The notes: generated by a model from the sequence alone, not told the origin. 64,000 nt of DNA from Mesorhizobium sp. Pch-S (GCF_004136315.1 NZ_CP029562.1:4983501-5047500), one strand, 5' to 3'; positions 42,573 through 53,289 are shown, counted from the stretch's first letter. Translations and numbers: made by a program.

Positions 42573-45500
42573 TCATTCCGCTGCCGGTGCCAATGGCTTC
42601 ACGCGCGCCATCATGGTGCGCAGCGCTGCCGGTTTGACCGGCTTGTTGATGACTGGAACATCGAGTTCGGCTGCCGCCGTGCGCACTTCGCTGGTGCGGT
42701 CCGCCGTCACCAGCACCGCCGGTATGGCGTCGCGATAGTGGCGGCGCAGCCGGACGATGACCTCCAGCCCGGTTTCTCCATCGAGATGGTAGTCGGCGAG
42801 GATAAGGTCCGGCTGCGGTGCGCTTTCCGCTCTCGCCTGGAAATCAGTGGAGCCGGAGAAGGTCGTGACCGCACAGCCCCAGCCTTCGATCAACAGCCGC
42901 ATGCCTTCCAGGATGCGGGCGTCGTTGTCGATGCAGGCGACCGTCAAGCCGGCAAGCGTCGAGCCGGTGCGGGAGATCGTGCGTGGCTTGATCTCCGGCG
43001 CTGCCGCCGCAGCTTCCGCCACCGGCAGCACGATCGAGAAACGCGTGCCCTTGCCCTGGTTCGAGAACAGCCTGATCTCGAGGCGCAACACGCGGGCGAT
43101 ACGGTCGACGATGGAAAGGCCGAGGCCGAGGCCCTGCGCCTCGCGCGCGCCTTCGTCCAGCCGGGTGAATTCGCGGAACACCGTGTTCAGCTTGTCGCCG
43201 GCGATGCCGATGCCGGTGTCGATCACCTGCACTTCGGCCAGGTCCCCGCGCCGTCGCACGCCGACGAGGATCTGGCCCTTGCGGGTGTATTTGATGGCGT
43301 TGGAGACCAGGTTCTGGATCAGCCGGCGCAGCAGGTTGCGGTCGGTGGTCACCGACAGCGACGACGGCACGATGGTCAGCTTCAGCTGCTTTTCGGCTGC
43401 GAGCGGCTTGAAGTCGGTGCCGATCTGGCGAAGCAGGCCATCGAGGCGAAACGTCGTCTCTTCCGGCTTCATCGCGCCGGCATCGAGCCGCGAGATGTCG
43501 AGCACGGCACCGAGGATGGTTTCGACCGATTCCAGCGAGGATTCGATATTCATCGCCGCTTGCCCCGCGACACCCTTGCCGGCCTTTTCGATCAGCGAGG
43601 CGCAATAGAGCCGGGCGGCGTTGAGCGGCTGCAGGATGTCGTGGCCGGCGGCGGCCAGGAAGCGTGTCTTGCCGAGATTGGCTTCCTCGGCGAGCATCTG
43701 CGCCTGCGCCAGTTCCTCGTTGACGCGGGTGAGCTCGGCGGTGCGGCTTTTGACACGCTGTTCCAGCGATTCATTGGCGCGCTTCAGCGCAAGGTCGGAT
43801 TCCACGCGTGCCGAGATGTCGGCATAGGTGGCAACAAGTCCGCCATCCGGCATCGGATTGGAGCGGAGTTCCAGGATGCGGCCGCTGTTCTTCAGCTCCA
43901 GTTGCCACGGGCCGGCGAAACCGGCCAGCCGATCGAGTACGGTCAGCCGCGTCTCCTGCGGGATGTCACCGCGATCGGCTAGATGGCGCAGAATCTGGTC
44001 GAGCGACACGCCGACCTGGCCCATATCGTCGGGCAGATCGAACAGAGCGCGGTATTGCCGGTTCCAGCAGATCAACCGGAAATCCGGGTCGAACACGGTG
44101 ATGCCTTGCTCCATCTGGTCGAGCGCGATCTGCAGCAGGTCTCTGTTGTGCTGCAGCGCCTCGGTGGCGTCATCGAGCAGTCGGAAAGCATCCCTGGATT
44201 CGCGGTCGTTGCGACGGAACAGAAGCGACAGCACCAGCCGTGCCGAGGACGAGCCGACGGCGCTCGCCAGCAACTGCTCGGAAAAGCGGATGACCTCCAT
44301 GCTGGCCTGCTCGTTGCCGTGCAGCGAGATGCTGTTGTCGCGTTCGAAACTCTGGAACGACCGCTCGGTGCGTTCGACGCCGAGATAGCGGCCGATCGTG
44401 TCCTTGAGGTCGTTTACTGTCGTGGCGGTTCGGAAGCGGCGCAGGCTGGGCATCGGGCTGGCGTCGCGTGGTACGAAAATCGCCGCCTGGATGCGCTCCA
44501 GCGGCACCGAGACCCGCGACAGCGAGCCCAGCAGGAAGAACAGTGCGTTGATCGACAGGCTCCACATGACGCCGTGGTTGAGCGGTTCGGCAACCGTGCC
44601 GAACAGCGCCTGCGGACGGAGCGCCTCGATACCGAGCAGGCCGTTGACGACGATGAAATTGTCGGGGGCGGCGAGCGAGGGAAACAGCAGCGTGTAAGCC
44701 CAGATCGCGATGCCTGCCACCATGCCGAGCGCTGCGCCACGCCCATTGGCGCGACGCCAGATCAGCCCGCCGATCAGCGCCGGCGCGAACTGCGCGATCG
44801 CCGCGAACGACATCAGGCCGATCGAGGAGAGGCGGGCGCTGTCGGTCGAGGCGCGGTAGTAGAGGAAGGCGATGAACAGCACGATGAAGATCGAGCCGCG
44901 CCGCACATTGAGGATCAGCGTTGACCAGTCCTCGTTTTCCGATGCGCTGTTCTTCAGCACACGGCGCACGAACAGCGGGATGACGAGATCGTTGGAGATC
45001 ATGATGGCGAGCGCGACGCTCTCCACGATGACCATTGCCGTGGCCGCGGAAAGACCGCCGATGAAGGCGGCCATCGCCAGGCCATCATGGCCGCCGAGCA
45101 GCGGCAGCGACAGGACATAGAGATCGCTCGAGGTGCGGTCGCCGACGACGGTCAATCCGGCAAGAGCGATCGGCAGCACGAACAGGTTGATGGCGATGAG
45201 GTAGAGCGGGAATACCCAGGTTGCGGTGCGCAGTTCACGCAGGCTGCGGTTCTCCACGATCATCACGTAGAACTGCCGCGGCAGCATCACGATGGCGAAG
45301 GCGCTCAGCCCCGTCAGCACCAGCCAGGTGGCAAGCGAGGTGCGGTAGCTCATTGCCTGCTGCACCTGGGCATTGGCGCCGAGCCTGTCGAGCATGTCGC
45401 CCGGGCCGCCGAACACCAGGAAGGTGACGAGCAACCCGATGGCCACGAAGGCCGCGAGCTTCACCACCGATTCCACCGCGACCGCAAGCACCAGCCCGTC

Positions 45501-46067
45501 CTGGTGTTCGGTGGCGTCGGCATGGCGCGTGCCGAACAGCACCGCGAACACCGCCAGCAGCATCGCCACGATGAGCGAGATGTCGGACACGAAGGGATCA
45601 AAGGAGGGCGGTGAGCCGGAATAATGCTCGACCATCAGGCTGACCGAGCCGGAGATCGCCTTGAGCTGCAGCGCGATGTAGGGCACGGCGCCGATGGTGG
45701 CGATCAGCGTGGCGATCGCCGCCACGGTGAAGCTCTTGCCGTAGCGAGCGCCGAGGAAGTCGGCCACCGAGGTGATCTTCTCGGCCTTGGCCAGCCGCAC
45801 GATGCGTGACAGCAGCGGGTAGCCGAACATGAACAGGAGCACCGGGCCGATATAGATGCCGAGGAACTCCCAGCCGCGTTCGGACGACAGCCCGACCGAG
45901 CCGAAGAAGGTCCACGACGTGCAGTAGATGGCGAGGCTCAGCGCAAAGATCAGCGGCCGTGGCCGGCCGGGGCCGCTCACGGCGGCGCGCCGGTCGCCAA
46001 TGCTGGCAACCGCGAACAGCAACGTCACATAGGCGAGCGCTATGATGACGATGAACCAGCCCTGCAC
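42573..46067 (-). CDS. Hybrid sensor histidine kinase with sodium:solute symporter-like sensor
   Basis: A 1164-aa protein. Residues about 1-550 hold around 13 membrane segments of the sodium:solute symporter (SSS) family ([18 protein letters not shown] is the conserved substrate loop). A PAS domain follows at about 665-775 ([18 protein letters not shown]), then a coiled coil, a HisKA dimerisation domain ([16 protein letters not shown], phospho-His), an HATPase domain ([30 protein letters not shown]) and a C-terminal receiver with Asp in [10 protein letters not shown]. The start is GTG 46067, preceded by AAGGAG at six bases; a longer frame to 46133 is less likely. It should couple uptake or sensing of a metabolite to phosphorelay signalling, with the 41905 regulator as likely output. 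Confidence 0.92.
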   Translation of the reverse strand: MQGWFIVIIALAYVTLLFAVASIGDRRAAVSGPGRPRPLIFALSLAIYCTSWTFFGSVGLSSERGWEFLGIYIGPVLLFMFGYPLLSRIVRLAKAEKITSVADFLGARYGKSFTVAAIATLIATIGAVPYIALQLKAISGSVSLMVEHYSGSPPSFDPFVSDISLIVAMLLAVFAVLFGTRHADATEHQDGLVLAVAVESVVKLAAFVAIGLLVTFLVFGGPGDMLDRLGANAQVQQAMSYRTSLATWLVLTGLSAFAIVMLPRQFYVMIVENRSLRELRTATWVFPLYLIAINLFVLPIALAGLTVVGDRTSSDLYVLSLPLLGGHDGLAMAAFIGGLSAATAMVIVESVALAIMISNDLVIPLFVRRVLKNSASENEDWSTLILNVRRGSIFIVLFIAFLYYRASTDSARLSSIGLMSFAAIAQFAPALIGGLIWRRANGRGAALGMVAGIAIWAYTLLFPSLAAPDNFIVVNGLLGIEALRPQALFGTVAEPLNHGVMWSLSINALFFLLGSLSRVSVPLERIQAAIFVPRDASPMPSLRRFRTATTVNDLKDTIGRYLGVERTERSFQSFERDNSISLHGNEQASMEVIRFSEQLLASAVGSSSARLVLSLLFRRNDRESRDAFRLLDDATEALQHNRDLLQIALDQMEQGITVFDPDFRLICWNRQYRALFDLPDDMGQVGVSLDQILRHLADRGDIPQETRLTVLDRLAGFAGPWQLELKNSGRILELRSNPMPDGGLVATYADISARVESDLALKRANESLEQRVKSRTAELTRVNEELAQAQMLAEEANLGKTRFLAAAGHDILQPLNAARLYCASLIEKAGKGVAGQAAMNIESSLESVETILGAVLDISRLDAGAMKPEETTFRLDGLLRQIGTDFKPLAAEKQLKLTIVPSSLSVTTDRNLLRRLIQNLVSNAIKYTRKGQILVGVRRRGDLAEVQVIDTGIGIAGDKLNTVFREFTRLDEGAREAQGLGLGLSIVDRIARVLRLEIRLFSNQGKGTRFSIVLPVAEAAAAAPEIKPRTISRTGSTLAGLTVACIDNDARILEGMRLLIEGWGCAVTTFSGSTDFQARAESAPQPDLILADYHLDGETGLEVIVRLRRHYRDAIPAVLVTADRTSEVRTAAAELDVPVINKPVKPAALRTMMARVKPLAPAAE

Positions 46068-46287
46068 GCCGTCTCCTTGTATCGTTGTGTCGATGGCGCT
46101 TCGAGGCAACCACAGCTTCGCCGGTGTGTCCATTACGACCTTGGGTGCGGACCGTCACGGAGGCGCCTCAACCCTGCGTTTCGTTTTTGCTCGTGCTGCG
46201 GTGTGTTTTTGTTATTGTTTCTGCGAATCGGCAGAGAGGCCGGTTGCCGAGGGTCGTGGCGCGGCGCCACGAAAAATGGAGGACAAA

Positions 46288-46710
46288 ATGCTGAAAGAAT
46301 TTCAGGAGTTCATCTCCAAAGGCAATGTCATGGATCTGGCGGTCGGTGTCATCATCGGCGCCGCCTTCAGCAAGATCGTCGACTCGCTGGTCAACGACAT
46401 CATCATGCCGATCGTCGGCGCGATCTTCGGCGGCCTCGACTTCAACGACTACTTCTTCGGTCTGTCGTCGTCGGTAACGGCCACGACGCTCGCTGAAGCC
46501 AAGAAGCAGGGTGCCGTCTTCGCTTATGGCTCCTTCATTACCGTTGTGCTCAACTTCCTGATCCTCGCCTGGATCATCTTCCTGATGGTCAAGACAGTGA
46601 ACAACATGCGTCGCCGTCTCGAGAGCGAAAAGCCGGCCCCGGCGCCTGCAGCGCCGCCCGCCGACGTCGCGCTGCTCACCGAGATTCGCGACCTGCTCGC
46701 CAAAAAGTAA
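46288..46710 (+). CDS. mscL: Large-conductance mechanosensitive channel
   Basis: A 140-aa homopentameric channel that opens on membrane tension to relieve osmotic downshock. The N-terminal [20 protein letters not shown] and the pore helix [20 protein letters not shown] are diagnostic. A second helix lies at [20 protein letters not shown], with the C-terminal bundle after [10 protein letters not shown]. Start taken as ATG 46288 because GGAGG lies five bases upstream; ATG 46276 is in frame but covers that site. It is divergent from the kinase gene. Confidence 0.95.
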   Translation: MLKEFQEFISKGNVMDLAVGVIIGAAFSKIVDSLVNDIIMPIVGAIFGGLDFNDYFFGLSSSVTATTLAEAKKQGAVFAYGSFITVVLNFLILAWIIFLMVKTVNNMRRRLESEKPAPAPAAPPADVALLTEIRDLLAKK

Positions 46711-46733
46711 TTTTTCCGTCCTTCTGGACCAAG

Positions 46734-46766
46734 AACCCGGTCGCTTGCGGCCGGGTTTTGCTGTTT
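46734..46766 (+). terminator. Rho-independent terminator after mscL
   Basis: AACCCGG (46734-46740) pairs with CCGGGTT (46751-46757), 10-nt loop, followed by TTTTGCTGTTTT. It lies 24 bp after the mscL stop and ends that transcript before the aminotransferase gene. Confidence 0.8.
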
Positions 46767-46807
46767 TCGGACCTGGGCAAAAGCGATAGCACTTCAGGCT
46801 TAAAGAT

Positions 46808-47986
46808 ATGGAACCTGGTATGCATTTGTTCGAGACCTTGCGCGCGGAAGCGCGCGCCGCGCCTGAAAGCGGCATTGTCGCCGTCATGAACCATGGTCGC
46901 GCCCGTGACGGCATGATCCCGCTGTGGGCAGGCGAGGGCGATCAGCCGACACCTGCCTTCATCGCCGATGCCGCCAGCCGCGCGCTTGCAGGGGGCGAGA
47001 CCTTCTACACCTGGCAGAAGGGTATCCCGGAAGTGCGGCAGGCACTCAGCCACTATTATGAGCGTCATTTCGGTAGGAGTTTCGCGCCGGAGGAATTCAT
47101 CCTCACCGGTTCCGGCATGCATGCCATCCAGCTTGCGCTCGATGCCGTTGCTGGCAAGGGCGACGAGGCGATCTATCTGTCGCCGGCCTGGCCGAACTTC
47201 GCTGCCGCCGCCGGTATCAGCGGCGCCGTGCCGGTGCCGGTGGTGCTCGACCTCACCGATAATGGCTGGACCTGCGACGTCGAGAAGATCGCGGCGGCCA
47301 TCACGCCGCGCACGCGGGCGATCTTCGTCAACACGCCATCGAACCCGACCGGCTGGACCGCCGACCACGACACCCTGCGGGCGATCCTGGAACTGGCGCG
47401 GGCGAGGGGCCTCTGGATCATCGCCGACGAGATCTATGCGCTGTTCCACTATGATGGCGGCCGGGCCCCGTCGTTCGTCGACGTCATGCGCGATGACGAT
47501 CGCATCCTCTTCGTCAACAGCTTCTCGAAGAACTGGTGCATGACCGGCTGGCGCGTCGGCTGGATCAAGACGCATCCCTCGCTGCAGCAGGTATTCGAGA
47601 ACCTGATCCAGTACTCGACCTCGGGGGTAGCGCAGTTCATGCAGCGCGGCGCGGTCGCGGCCCTCGACCAGGGTGACGCCTTCGTCGTCGGCCAGGTTGC
47701 GCATGCACGCCAGGCGCGCGACCTTGTCTGCGATATTCTCGGCCGGACCGGCAAGATACGCTTCGCAGTGCCGCCCGGCGCTTTCTACCTGTTCTTTTCG
47801 ATCGACGGGCTGAACGATTCCCGCGCCGCCGCCTTCGACATCGTCGACCATGCCAATGTCGGCCTGGCGCCGGGCACGGCCTTCGGAGCCGGCGGCGAGA
47901 AATTCCTCAGATTGTGCTTCCTGCGTCGACTGGACCAGCTTGAAGAAGCCGCGACGCGCATCGCGGACTGGACGCAGCGCTTGTAA
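46808..47986 (+). CDS. Class I/II PLP-dependent aminotransferase
   Basis: A 392-aa aminotransferase of the aspartate/aromatic fold. Motifs: YTWQKGIPEVRQALSHYY (N-terminal), VNTPSNPTGW (about 176), IADEIYALFHYDG (PLP-ring Asp and Tyr, about 208) and NSFSKNWCMTGWRVGW with the Schiff-base Lys, plus FLRLCFLRR with the substrate-carboxylate Arg. Specificity cannot be read. It could start at ATG 46808 or at the in-frame ATG four codons later. An ilvE-type gene follows 94 bp downstream. Confidence 0.88.
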   Translation: MEPGMHLFETLRAEARAAPESGIVAVMNHGRARDGMIPLWAGEGDQPTPAFIADAASRALAGGETFYTWQKGIPEVRQALSHYYERHFGRSFAPEEFILTGSGMHAIQLALDAVAGKGDEAIYLSPAWPNFAAAAGISGAVPVPVVLDLTDNGWTCDVEKIAAAITPRTRAIFVNTPSNPTGWTADHDTLRAILELARARGLWIIADEIYALFHYDGGRAPSFVDVMRDDDRILFVNSFSKNWCMTGWRVGWIKTHPSLQQVFENLIQYSTSGVAQFMQRGAVAALDQGDAFVVGQVAHARQARDLVCDILGRTGKIRFAVPPGAFYLFFSIDGLNDSRAAAFDIVDHANVGLAPGTAFGAGGEKFLRLCFLRRLDQLEEAATRIADWTQRL

Positions 47987-48080
47987 TTTCGCGCAAGATT
48001 GTTACGAGCAATATTATTACGTGCCTCTCAGCAGGCGACATTTGCCGCTCCCGACGGAAGGCTTGAGGAAAGTACGCCAG

Positions 48081-49172
48081 ATGACTGCCCAGACGACAGC
48101 AAAGCCGCGCATTGAACTGATACCGCATGCCTCGCCGACTTCGCCGGAAGCGCGCGCCGCGCTGATGGCAAATCCCGGCTTTGGCAAGGTGTTCTCCGAC
48201 CACATGGTCACGATCACCTGGAGCGTCGATCGCGGCTGGCACGATGCACAGGTCCGCGCACGCGCACCATTCGCCATCGACCCGGCGGCGGCTGTGCTGC
48301 ACTACGCCCAGGAAATCTTCGAAGGCATGAAGGCCTATCGCACTCCGGACGGGCTGGCACTTTTCCGTCCGGAAGAGAATGCGCGCCGCCTCAACCTGTC
48401 GGCCGAACGCATGGCGATGCCGTCCATCCCGGAAGACCTGTTCATCGAAGCAGTCGAGACGCTGGTTCGCACCGACGCCGCCTGGGTTCCGGAAGGCGAT
48501 GGCAGCCTGTATCTGCGCCCCTTCATGTTCGCCAGCGAAGCCTTCCTCGGCGTGCGCCCGGCCACCGAATACATCTTCTGCGTCATCGCTTCGCCGGTCG
48601 GCGCCTATTTCAAGGGCGGCTACAAGGCGGTCAGCGTCTGGGTGTCGGATGACTACACACGCGCGGCACCCGGTGGCACCGGTGCCGCAAAATGCGGTGG
48701 CAATTATGCCGGCAGCCTGATCGCCCAGGCTGAAGCCACCCGCAACGGCTGCGACCAGGTCGTCTTCCTCGACGCGGCGGAGCGCCGCTGGATCGAGGAG
48801 CTTGGCGGCATGAACGTGTTCTTCGTCATGGACGACAAGCGCATCGTGACCCCGCCGCTCGGCACCATCCTGCCCGGCATCACGCGGGCTTCGATCATGA
48901 AGCTCGCTGCCGAGGCCGGCTACACGGTCGAGGAGCGCCTCTACGGCTTCGACGAGTGGCAGGCCGATGCCAAGAGCGGCAAGCTGCGCGAGGCGTTCGC
49001 CTGCGGCACAGCTGCCGTCATCGCCGGCATCGGCACGGTGAAGTTCCGTGAAGGCTCGTTCTCGATCGGCAACAGCGGCGACGGCGAGGTCACCTCGCAG
49101 CTGCGCGCCAAGCTGGTCGGCGTGCAGCGCGGCACCGTCAAGGACGACCACGGCTGGATGCGCAGCATCTGA
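48081..49172 (+). CDS. ilvE: Branched-chain amino acid aminotransferase
   Basis: A 363-aa fold-type IV PLP enzyme performing the last step of leucine, isoleucine and valine synthesis. Motifs: LHYAQEIFEGMKAYR (N-terminal), LYLRPFMFASEAFLGV, GAAKCGGNYAGSL (with the PLP lysine), EELGGMNVFFV and AFACGTAAVIAGIG. The length matches the longer bacterial/mitochondrial-type BCAT group. ATG 48081 is chosen; an upstream frame from 47850 runs through the previous gene. Confidence 0.94.
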   Translation: MTAQTTAKPRIELIPHASPTSPEARAALMANPGFGKVFSDHMVTITWSVDRGWHDAQVRARAPFAIDPAAAVLHYAQEIFEGMKAYRTPDGLALFRPEENARRLNLSAERMAMPSIPEDLFIEAVETLVRTDAAWVPEGDGSLYLRPFMFASEAFLGVRPATEYIFCVIASPVGAYFKGGYKAVSVWVSDDYTRAAPGGTGAAKCGGNYAGSLIAQAEATRNGCDQVVFLDAAERRWIEELGGMNVFFVMDDKRIVTPPLGTILPGITRASIMKLAAEAGYTVEERLYGFDEWQADAKSGKLREAFACGTAAVIAGIGTVKFREGSFSIGNSGDGEVTSQLRAKLVGVQRGTVKDDHGWMRSI

Positions 49173-49302
49173 CACCGCTCGACCGCTGCATTGCGGTCCT
49201 GTTTCCGGAATTGCCTGAAAAACCAAGTGCCGGGGGGCTGCTGTCAAGCGGAACCACCCCGGGGGGCGTTGCATGCCTTGCTGAAGTGTTGGAACTAACA
49301 AG

Positions 49303-49575
49303 ATGTCGTTCATCCCAAGAATCATCGTGGCCCTGGTGGTCGCGCTCATCGTCGGTTTCGGCTTCATGTATTACGACAAGAAGACTGGCGCCGAATGGGT
49401 GGTCTCGCCTGAGCAGATCGCTGCCGGCAATGGCTCGGTCGAAACCCGCCCCGGCACGGTCGCGGTGCGTGCGATCCGCAGTGAGATCGCCGACGTGCTG
49501 CCCTACAAATGGGCCATCAGCGGTATCCTCGTGGGTGGGCTGGCCTTCTTCATGCTGCGCCGCAGGAACGCCTGA
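49303..49575 (+). CDS. Small two-helix membrane protein, unknown
   Basis: A 90-aa protein with hydrophobic segments at about residues 5-22 (IIVALVVALIVGFGFMYY) and 68-85 (KWAISGILVGGLAFFML) and a soluble middle (AEWVVSPEQIAAGNGS). It ends in RRRNA, so the C-terminus is probably cytoplasmic. No family recognised. A GGAACT-like stretch precedes the ATG. It stands alone between ilvE and a repeat-rich gap. Confidence 0.7.
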   Translation: MSFIPRIIVALVVALIVGFGFMYYDKKTGAEWVVSPEQIAAGNGSVETRPGTVAVRAIRSEIADVLPYKWAISGILVGGLAFFMLRRRNA

Positions 49576-49624
49576 TCCGAACCGGGCGACGCGGTCAGGA
49601 GCGACGGTTTCTGAAGGAGGAGCA

Positions 49625-49756
49625 GCGCTCTAGCGCATGACCCCGAAAATCGATTCCGATTTTCGGAAAGGAGGGGTGGCATGCGCCACCCGTCATGCGC
49701 CAAATCAATGTGTTAGAGCGACCTTTGCGCGTCCGAAAGGACGCGCGGCGCTCTAG
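49625..49756. repeat. Mosaic intergenic element with three perfect hairpins
   Basis: Three stems in a row: CCGAAAATCG/CGATTTTCGG (49643-49666), GGGTGGC/GCCACCC (49674-49691) and GCGCGTCC-GAAA-GGACGCGC (49727-49746). The block is flanked by direct GCGCTCTAG copies (49625-49633 and 49748-49756). This is the style of dispersed rhizobial intergenic repeats. It lies between the stops of convergent genes and may also terminate both. Confidence 0.65.
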
Positions 49757-51249
49757 GGCGCCAGCCGCACGGTGATCGCTGCGTTCGGGGCGGACAGCTT
49801 CTCCGCGAGACTTCGGGCAGTTGTCGTATCGAAGCCGCTGACCGTGATCTCGCCTTGCAGGATAGGCTCACGAACAACTGGTTCCAGGATCACGGTCTCG
49901 CCGACCAGAAGCTGTGTCTTGCGTCCGATCGCTGCGCTGGTGAAATCGCCGAAAGCCTTGGCGCCGTCCGGTGTCAGGACGATGCTCACGACGGTTTCCC
50001 CATAGAACGGGTCCTTGGTGGTTTCGGCCTTCGCGATCCTGAGTGAGATCGGGGCAATGGTTTTTGCCGGTTCTGCCGCAGCTTCTTGCTGTGTCGGTGC
50101 GCCTGATTTGCCGCTGAACCCTTCCAGGTTCAAGGGCTGCGTTGTGGTCTGTCCCAGTGGGCTGACGCTCTGAGCCGAGACGGTCTTCGCCTCCCATGCC
50201 GGTGGCTGAGGCAAGGTCGGCAACTGATCGTCGCGCCAGATATGGGTGACGATTGTGAGCTTCGTGCCGGCACTGTCCACGGTAACGCTGTCCAGGGCTT
50301 CCACGGTCGAGCCGTCCTGCAGCGACACGACCAGCGTCAGGTCGCGGGACTTCTGCGGGCTTCGGACCCGCGTCATCTGCTCTTCCGTCAGTTGTTTCGC
50401 GCGTTCGCCGAAGCCCGCGATGATCTTTTCGGTCGGCGCCTTCGTCGCCGCCTGGAGGGCCGCCGGATCGAAACTCTGCAGCATGTTGAAGGTGGCAATG
50501 CGCCGGGCGCTGTCGGTCGACACCAGCTTCCATGCCGCTGTCGCGGGAACGATCCCGTCTCCGATGCTTTCGTCGCTGTTTGCGCTCCATGCACTGCCGA
50601 CTTCGAGGGTGGCATCCTGCGACGCCTGACCCAGGCTGAGAGTGATCACTTCCGGGACAAGGACGTCGACGACCTTGAGCGGATTGTCCTTGACCGCTTG
50701 GACCATCCGGCTGGCGACGCTGTCGGCTGGTACCGTGGCGCCGCTTGGCCCCGGCGCGGCGACGAGGCTTTCCATCTGGGCGACGATCTGGTCGGCTCCC
50801 ACCAGTGCCGTTGGATAGCCTGTAAGGTTCGTCTCGAACTCCAGCTGCTGCAGGCCGTAGGCGGCAAGCGAATTCGCATACTGGGGGTTCATCGCATAGG
50901 AATCCGCAGCGCTTTGCGCTGCCGGCGGCAGCGCCGCCGAGAGCGCCCAGCGCATCCGCATCCCCTTGTCATCGCGCGAGATCACAGCGGTCTGCTGACG
51001 GAAATCCCCACGCATCACCATCGAAGCCGCTTCCGGTTTGTCGAACCACAGCGACATGTCGGTCTCGGTCGTCTTCTCGATGCGATAGGTTGCGACCTTG
51101 CCGATTTCCGGCTGGTAGCGGGGAATGGCGATGGTTTCTCCGGCCTGCGCCATGTCGGTGACGATCATGAATGCCAGAGCAAGCGGTATCAGCGGCCACG
51201 GGCGTCTGTAGCGGTCGTCAATAGTAAGAACTGTCATCGCGCATTCCAT
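49753..51249 (-). CDS. Exported protein with SecD-head-like C-terminal domain
   Basis: A 498-aa protein, exported: hydrophobic segment at about 18-34 then TDMAQAGE. I do not recognise the first 400 residues (RYQPEIGKVATYRIEKTTET, an outer beta-strand protein). The last 90 residues (YGETVVSIVLTPDGAKAFGD, GRKTQLLVGETVILEPVVRE, ILQGEITVSGFDTTTA) closely follow the P1 head subdomain of SecD. In SecD this domain contacts translocating protein. Here it has no SecD membrane part. The start may be ATG 51249 or 51237. It could act as a periplasmic chaperone-like or assembly factor, which is an inference. Confidence 0.75.
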   Translation of the reverse strand: MECAMTVLTIDDRYRRPWPLIPLALAFMIVTDMAQAGETIAIPRYQPEIGKVATYRIEKTTETDMSLWFDKPEAASMVMRGDFRQQTAVISRDDKGMRMRWALSAALPPAAQSAADSYAMNPQYANSLAAYGLQQLEFETNLTGYPTALVGADQIVAQMESLVAAPGPSGATVPADSVASRMVQAVKDNPLKVVDVLVPEVITLSLGQASQDATLEVGSAWSANSDESIGDGIVPATAAWKLVSTDSARRIATFNMLQSFDPAALQAATKAPTEKIIAGFGERAKQLTEEQMTRVRSPQKSRDLTLVVSLQDGSTVEALDSVTVDSAGTKLTIVTHIWRDDQLPTLPQPPAWEAKTVSAQSVSPLGQTTTQPLNLEGFSGKSGAPTQQEAAAEPAKTIAPISLRIAKAETTKDPFYGETVVSIVLTPDGAKAFGDFTSAAIGRKTQLLVGETVILEPVVREPILQGEITVSGFDTTTARSLAEKLSAPNAAITVRLAP

Positions 51250-51311
51250 TCAACGCCCCGCTCGCAACCTAGGATATCGATCCCTGGCAAGGAAGGGGCC
51301 GATATGGATTA

Positions 51312-51348
51312 GAGCGTTTCCGTTTCTCACGGAGACGCGGAAACGCTC
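51312..51348 (-). terminator. Terminator-like hairpin after the TerC gene
   Basis: GAGCGTTTCCG (51312-51322) pairs with CGGAAACGCTC (51338-51348). It shares the GCGTTTCCG/CGGAAACGC core of the dispersed repeat at 11109 and 36625 but not its left half. It lies between the TerC-family gene stop and the downstream gene start. Confidence 0.6.
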
Positions 51349-51423
51349 CAAGTCTTGATTTACGCAATTCCGGACGGAAAACCGCTACACATTTTTCCTG
51401 GATTGCTCGGATCTCCGTCGCTG

Positions 51424-52974
51424 TCATTCCGTTTCCAGTGTGCTGATGCGCACCCTGCCGATGCGACGCTTGTCGAGTGAGATGACTTCGAAGCGCCAGC
51501 CGTCCGCCTCGAGCACCTCACCCTCCTTCGGCAGGTAGCCGAGTTCGGTGAGGATGTAGCCGGCGAGCGTGGCGTAGCGGTCTGCATCATCGACCATGTC
51601 GTGATCGATGGCGTTGCTGAGCTGGCGGATGTCGATGAAACCGTCTGCCAGCCATGATCCGTCGTCCTGGCGTTGCAGCACGGCTGCCTCCTCGTCCATG
51701 TCGGGAAATTCGCCGGCGATGGCTTCCAGGATATCGGTCGGGGTGGCGATGCCTTCGAGCGATCCGTGCTCGTCGACGACCATGGCCATCTGCACTGGCG
51801 AGCGCCGCAACTGCTCCATGACGGTGAGCACGTCGGTGGTTTCGTGCACGACCAGCGGTTGCCGGGCCATGCGCGTCCAGTCGATCCGTTCGCCATCGAG
51901 CAGGGCGCTGGAAAGGTCCTTGGCCACAGCCACGCCGACAAAATCCTCGACGTTGTCGCGGGCGAGGATGACGCGGCCGTGCGTGAGCCTGCGGATGGTT
52001 GCGCGCAAGGTCTCGACATCTTCGTTCAGGTTCAGCCATTCCAGTTCGTTGCGGGGCGACATGATCGAGGAGACCGGGCGCTTGCCAAGGTCGAGCACGC
52101 CGCGGATCATCTCCGTCTCTTCGGGCTTGAACAGTTCGTCGCGCCTGGTCTGCTCGGCGATCACGTCGACAATCGTGCCCAGCGGCTGTTCGCCGACACG
52201 GCCGCCAAGCAGCCGGAGCACGGCCTCGGAGGTCCGCTCGCGCAGGTCGCCGGTGCTGATGACCTTCTCGCGGTTGCGGCGGCCGAGCTGGTTGGCCGCC
52301 TCGATCAGCACCGAAAAGCCGATCGCGGCATAGAGATAGCCCTTCGGAATGTGGAAGCCGAAGCCTTCGACCACCAGGCTGAAGCCGATCATCAGAAGGA
52401 AGCCGAGACAGAGGATGACCACGGTCGGGTGCCGCGACACGAACGCCATCAGTGGCCTGGAGGCGGCGATCATGACGGCCATGGCCACGCAGACGGCTGT
52501 GATCATCACCCACAGTTCGTCAACCATGCCGACGGCAGTGATGACGCTGTCCAGCGAAAACACCGCGTCGAGCACGACGATCTGGACGATGACTTGCCAG
52601 AAGACGGCCTGGACGATCCTGCCTTGTTTTGGCCTGTGGTCACCCTCCAGGCGCTCGTGCAGTTCCAGCGTGCCCTTGGCGATCAGGAAGACGCCGCCGA
52701 GAATGAGGATGATGTCACGACCCGAGAAGGAGAACGTCGCGATCGAGAACAGCGGCTGCGTGAGCGTGACGATCCAGGAGATCGAGAACAGCAATGCGAT
52801 GCGCATCAACAATGCCAGCGTGAGGCCGATCACGCGCGCTTTGTTGCGCTGATGCGCGGGCAGCTTGTCGGCCAGGATTGCGATGAAGATGAGGTTGTCG
52901 ATGCCGAGCACGATTTCGAGGACGATAAGGGTGATGAGGCCGGTCCAGATGGCTGGATCCGCGAGGAGTTCCAT
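51424..52974 (-). CDS. TerC/CBS/CorC-domain membrane protein (YoaE/YegH type)
   Basis: A 516-aa protein. Residues about 1-230 form the TerC domain with seven hydrophobic segments and acidic signatures [12 protein letters not shown] and [16 protein letters not shown]. Two CBS motifs follow at about 300-420 ([38 protein letters not shown] core). A CorC/HlyC-type domain ends the protein ([18 protein letters not shown]). TerC domains are linked to manganese or tellurite handling and metal loading of exoenzymes. A structured leader lies upstream. Confidence 0.92.
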   Translation of the reverse strand: MELLADPAIWTGLITLIVLEIVLGIDNLIFIAILADKLPAHQRNKARVIGLTLALLMRIALLFSISWIVTLTQPLFSIATFSFSGRDIILILGGVFLIAKGTLELHERLEGDHRPKQGRIVQAVFWQVIVQIVVLDAVFSLDSVITAVGMVDELWVMITAVCVAMAVMIAASRPLMAFVSRHPTVVILCLGFLLMIGFSLVVEGFGFHIPKGYLYAAIGFSVLIEAANQLGRRNREKVISTGDLRERTSEAVLRLLGGRVGEQPLGTIVDVIAEQTRRDELFKPEETEMIRGVLDLGKRPVSSIMSPRNELEWLNLNEDVETLRATIRRLTHGRVILARDNVEDFVGVAVAKDLSSALLDGERIDWTRMARQPLVVHETTDVLTVMEQLRRSPVQMAMVVDEHGSLEGIATPTDILEAIAGEFPDMDEEAAVLQRQDDGSWLADGFIDIRQLSNAIDHDMVDDADRYATLAGYILTELGYLPKEGEVLEADGWRFEVISLDKRRIGRVRISTLETE

Positions 52975-53289
52975 TGTTGGTCCTAAGGGTTGTTGGGTGA
53001 ACGCAGAAAGCCCCCGGTGGGATCACCGGAGGTCGAAACGAAGCAAAGTGGATGAAGGGATGGACAGAGGCAGCTGATTCCGCATCGCGGAACCAGCTGC
53101 CTTCGGTGTCGACCGTCGCTTGTACTGTCGCCGTCGTCGGGCAAGAGTGTGTAACTTCCTGTTACGAATTTCTACGACGCTATCCTAGCAGCAACATATT
53201 GACTTCGAAAGCCCGGTCACCCGACGGTGCTGCCGCCCAGGAAACGTGGCGCGCCTGACGGAGATATCAGAAAGAGAAACGTATCTGCA
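52975..53289 (-). promoter_or_regulatory. Structured leader of the TerC gene and upstream gap
   Basis: Gene-free gap of about 315 bp. Read on the minus strand it holds two hairpins. The first is long: AGGCAGCTG/CAGCTGCCT plus TTCCGC/GCGGAA with one A-C mismatch (53068-53102). The second is CCTCCGGTG/CACCGGGGG-type (53011-53032), followed by CTTTCT, terminator-like, about 36 bases before the start codon. This order suggests an attenuator or metal-responsive leader. It lacks the GGGGAGTAG core of the yybP-ykoY manganese riboswitch, so no named riboswitch is assigned. Confidence 0.5.

Noticed and set aside
52975..53110. yybP-ykoY manganese riboswitch before the TerC gene
   Set aside because: The expected GGGGAGTAG-type core and paired loop are not present; only hairpins are seen.
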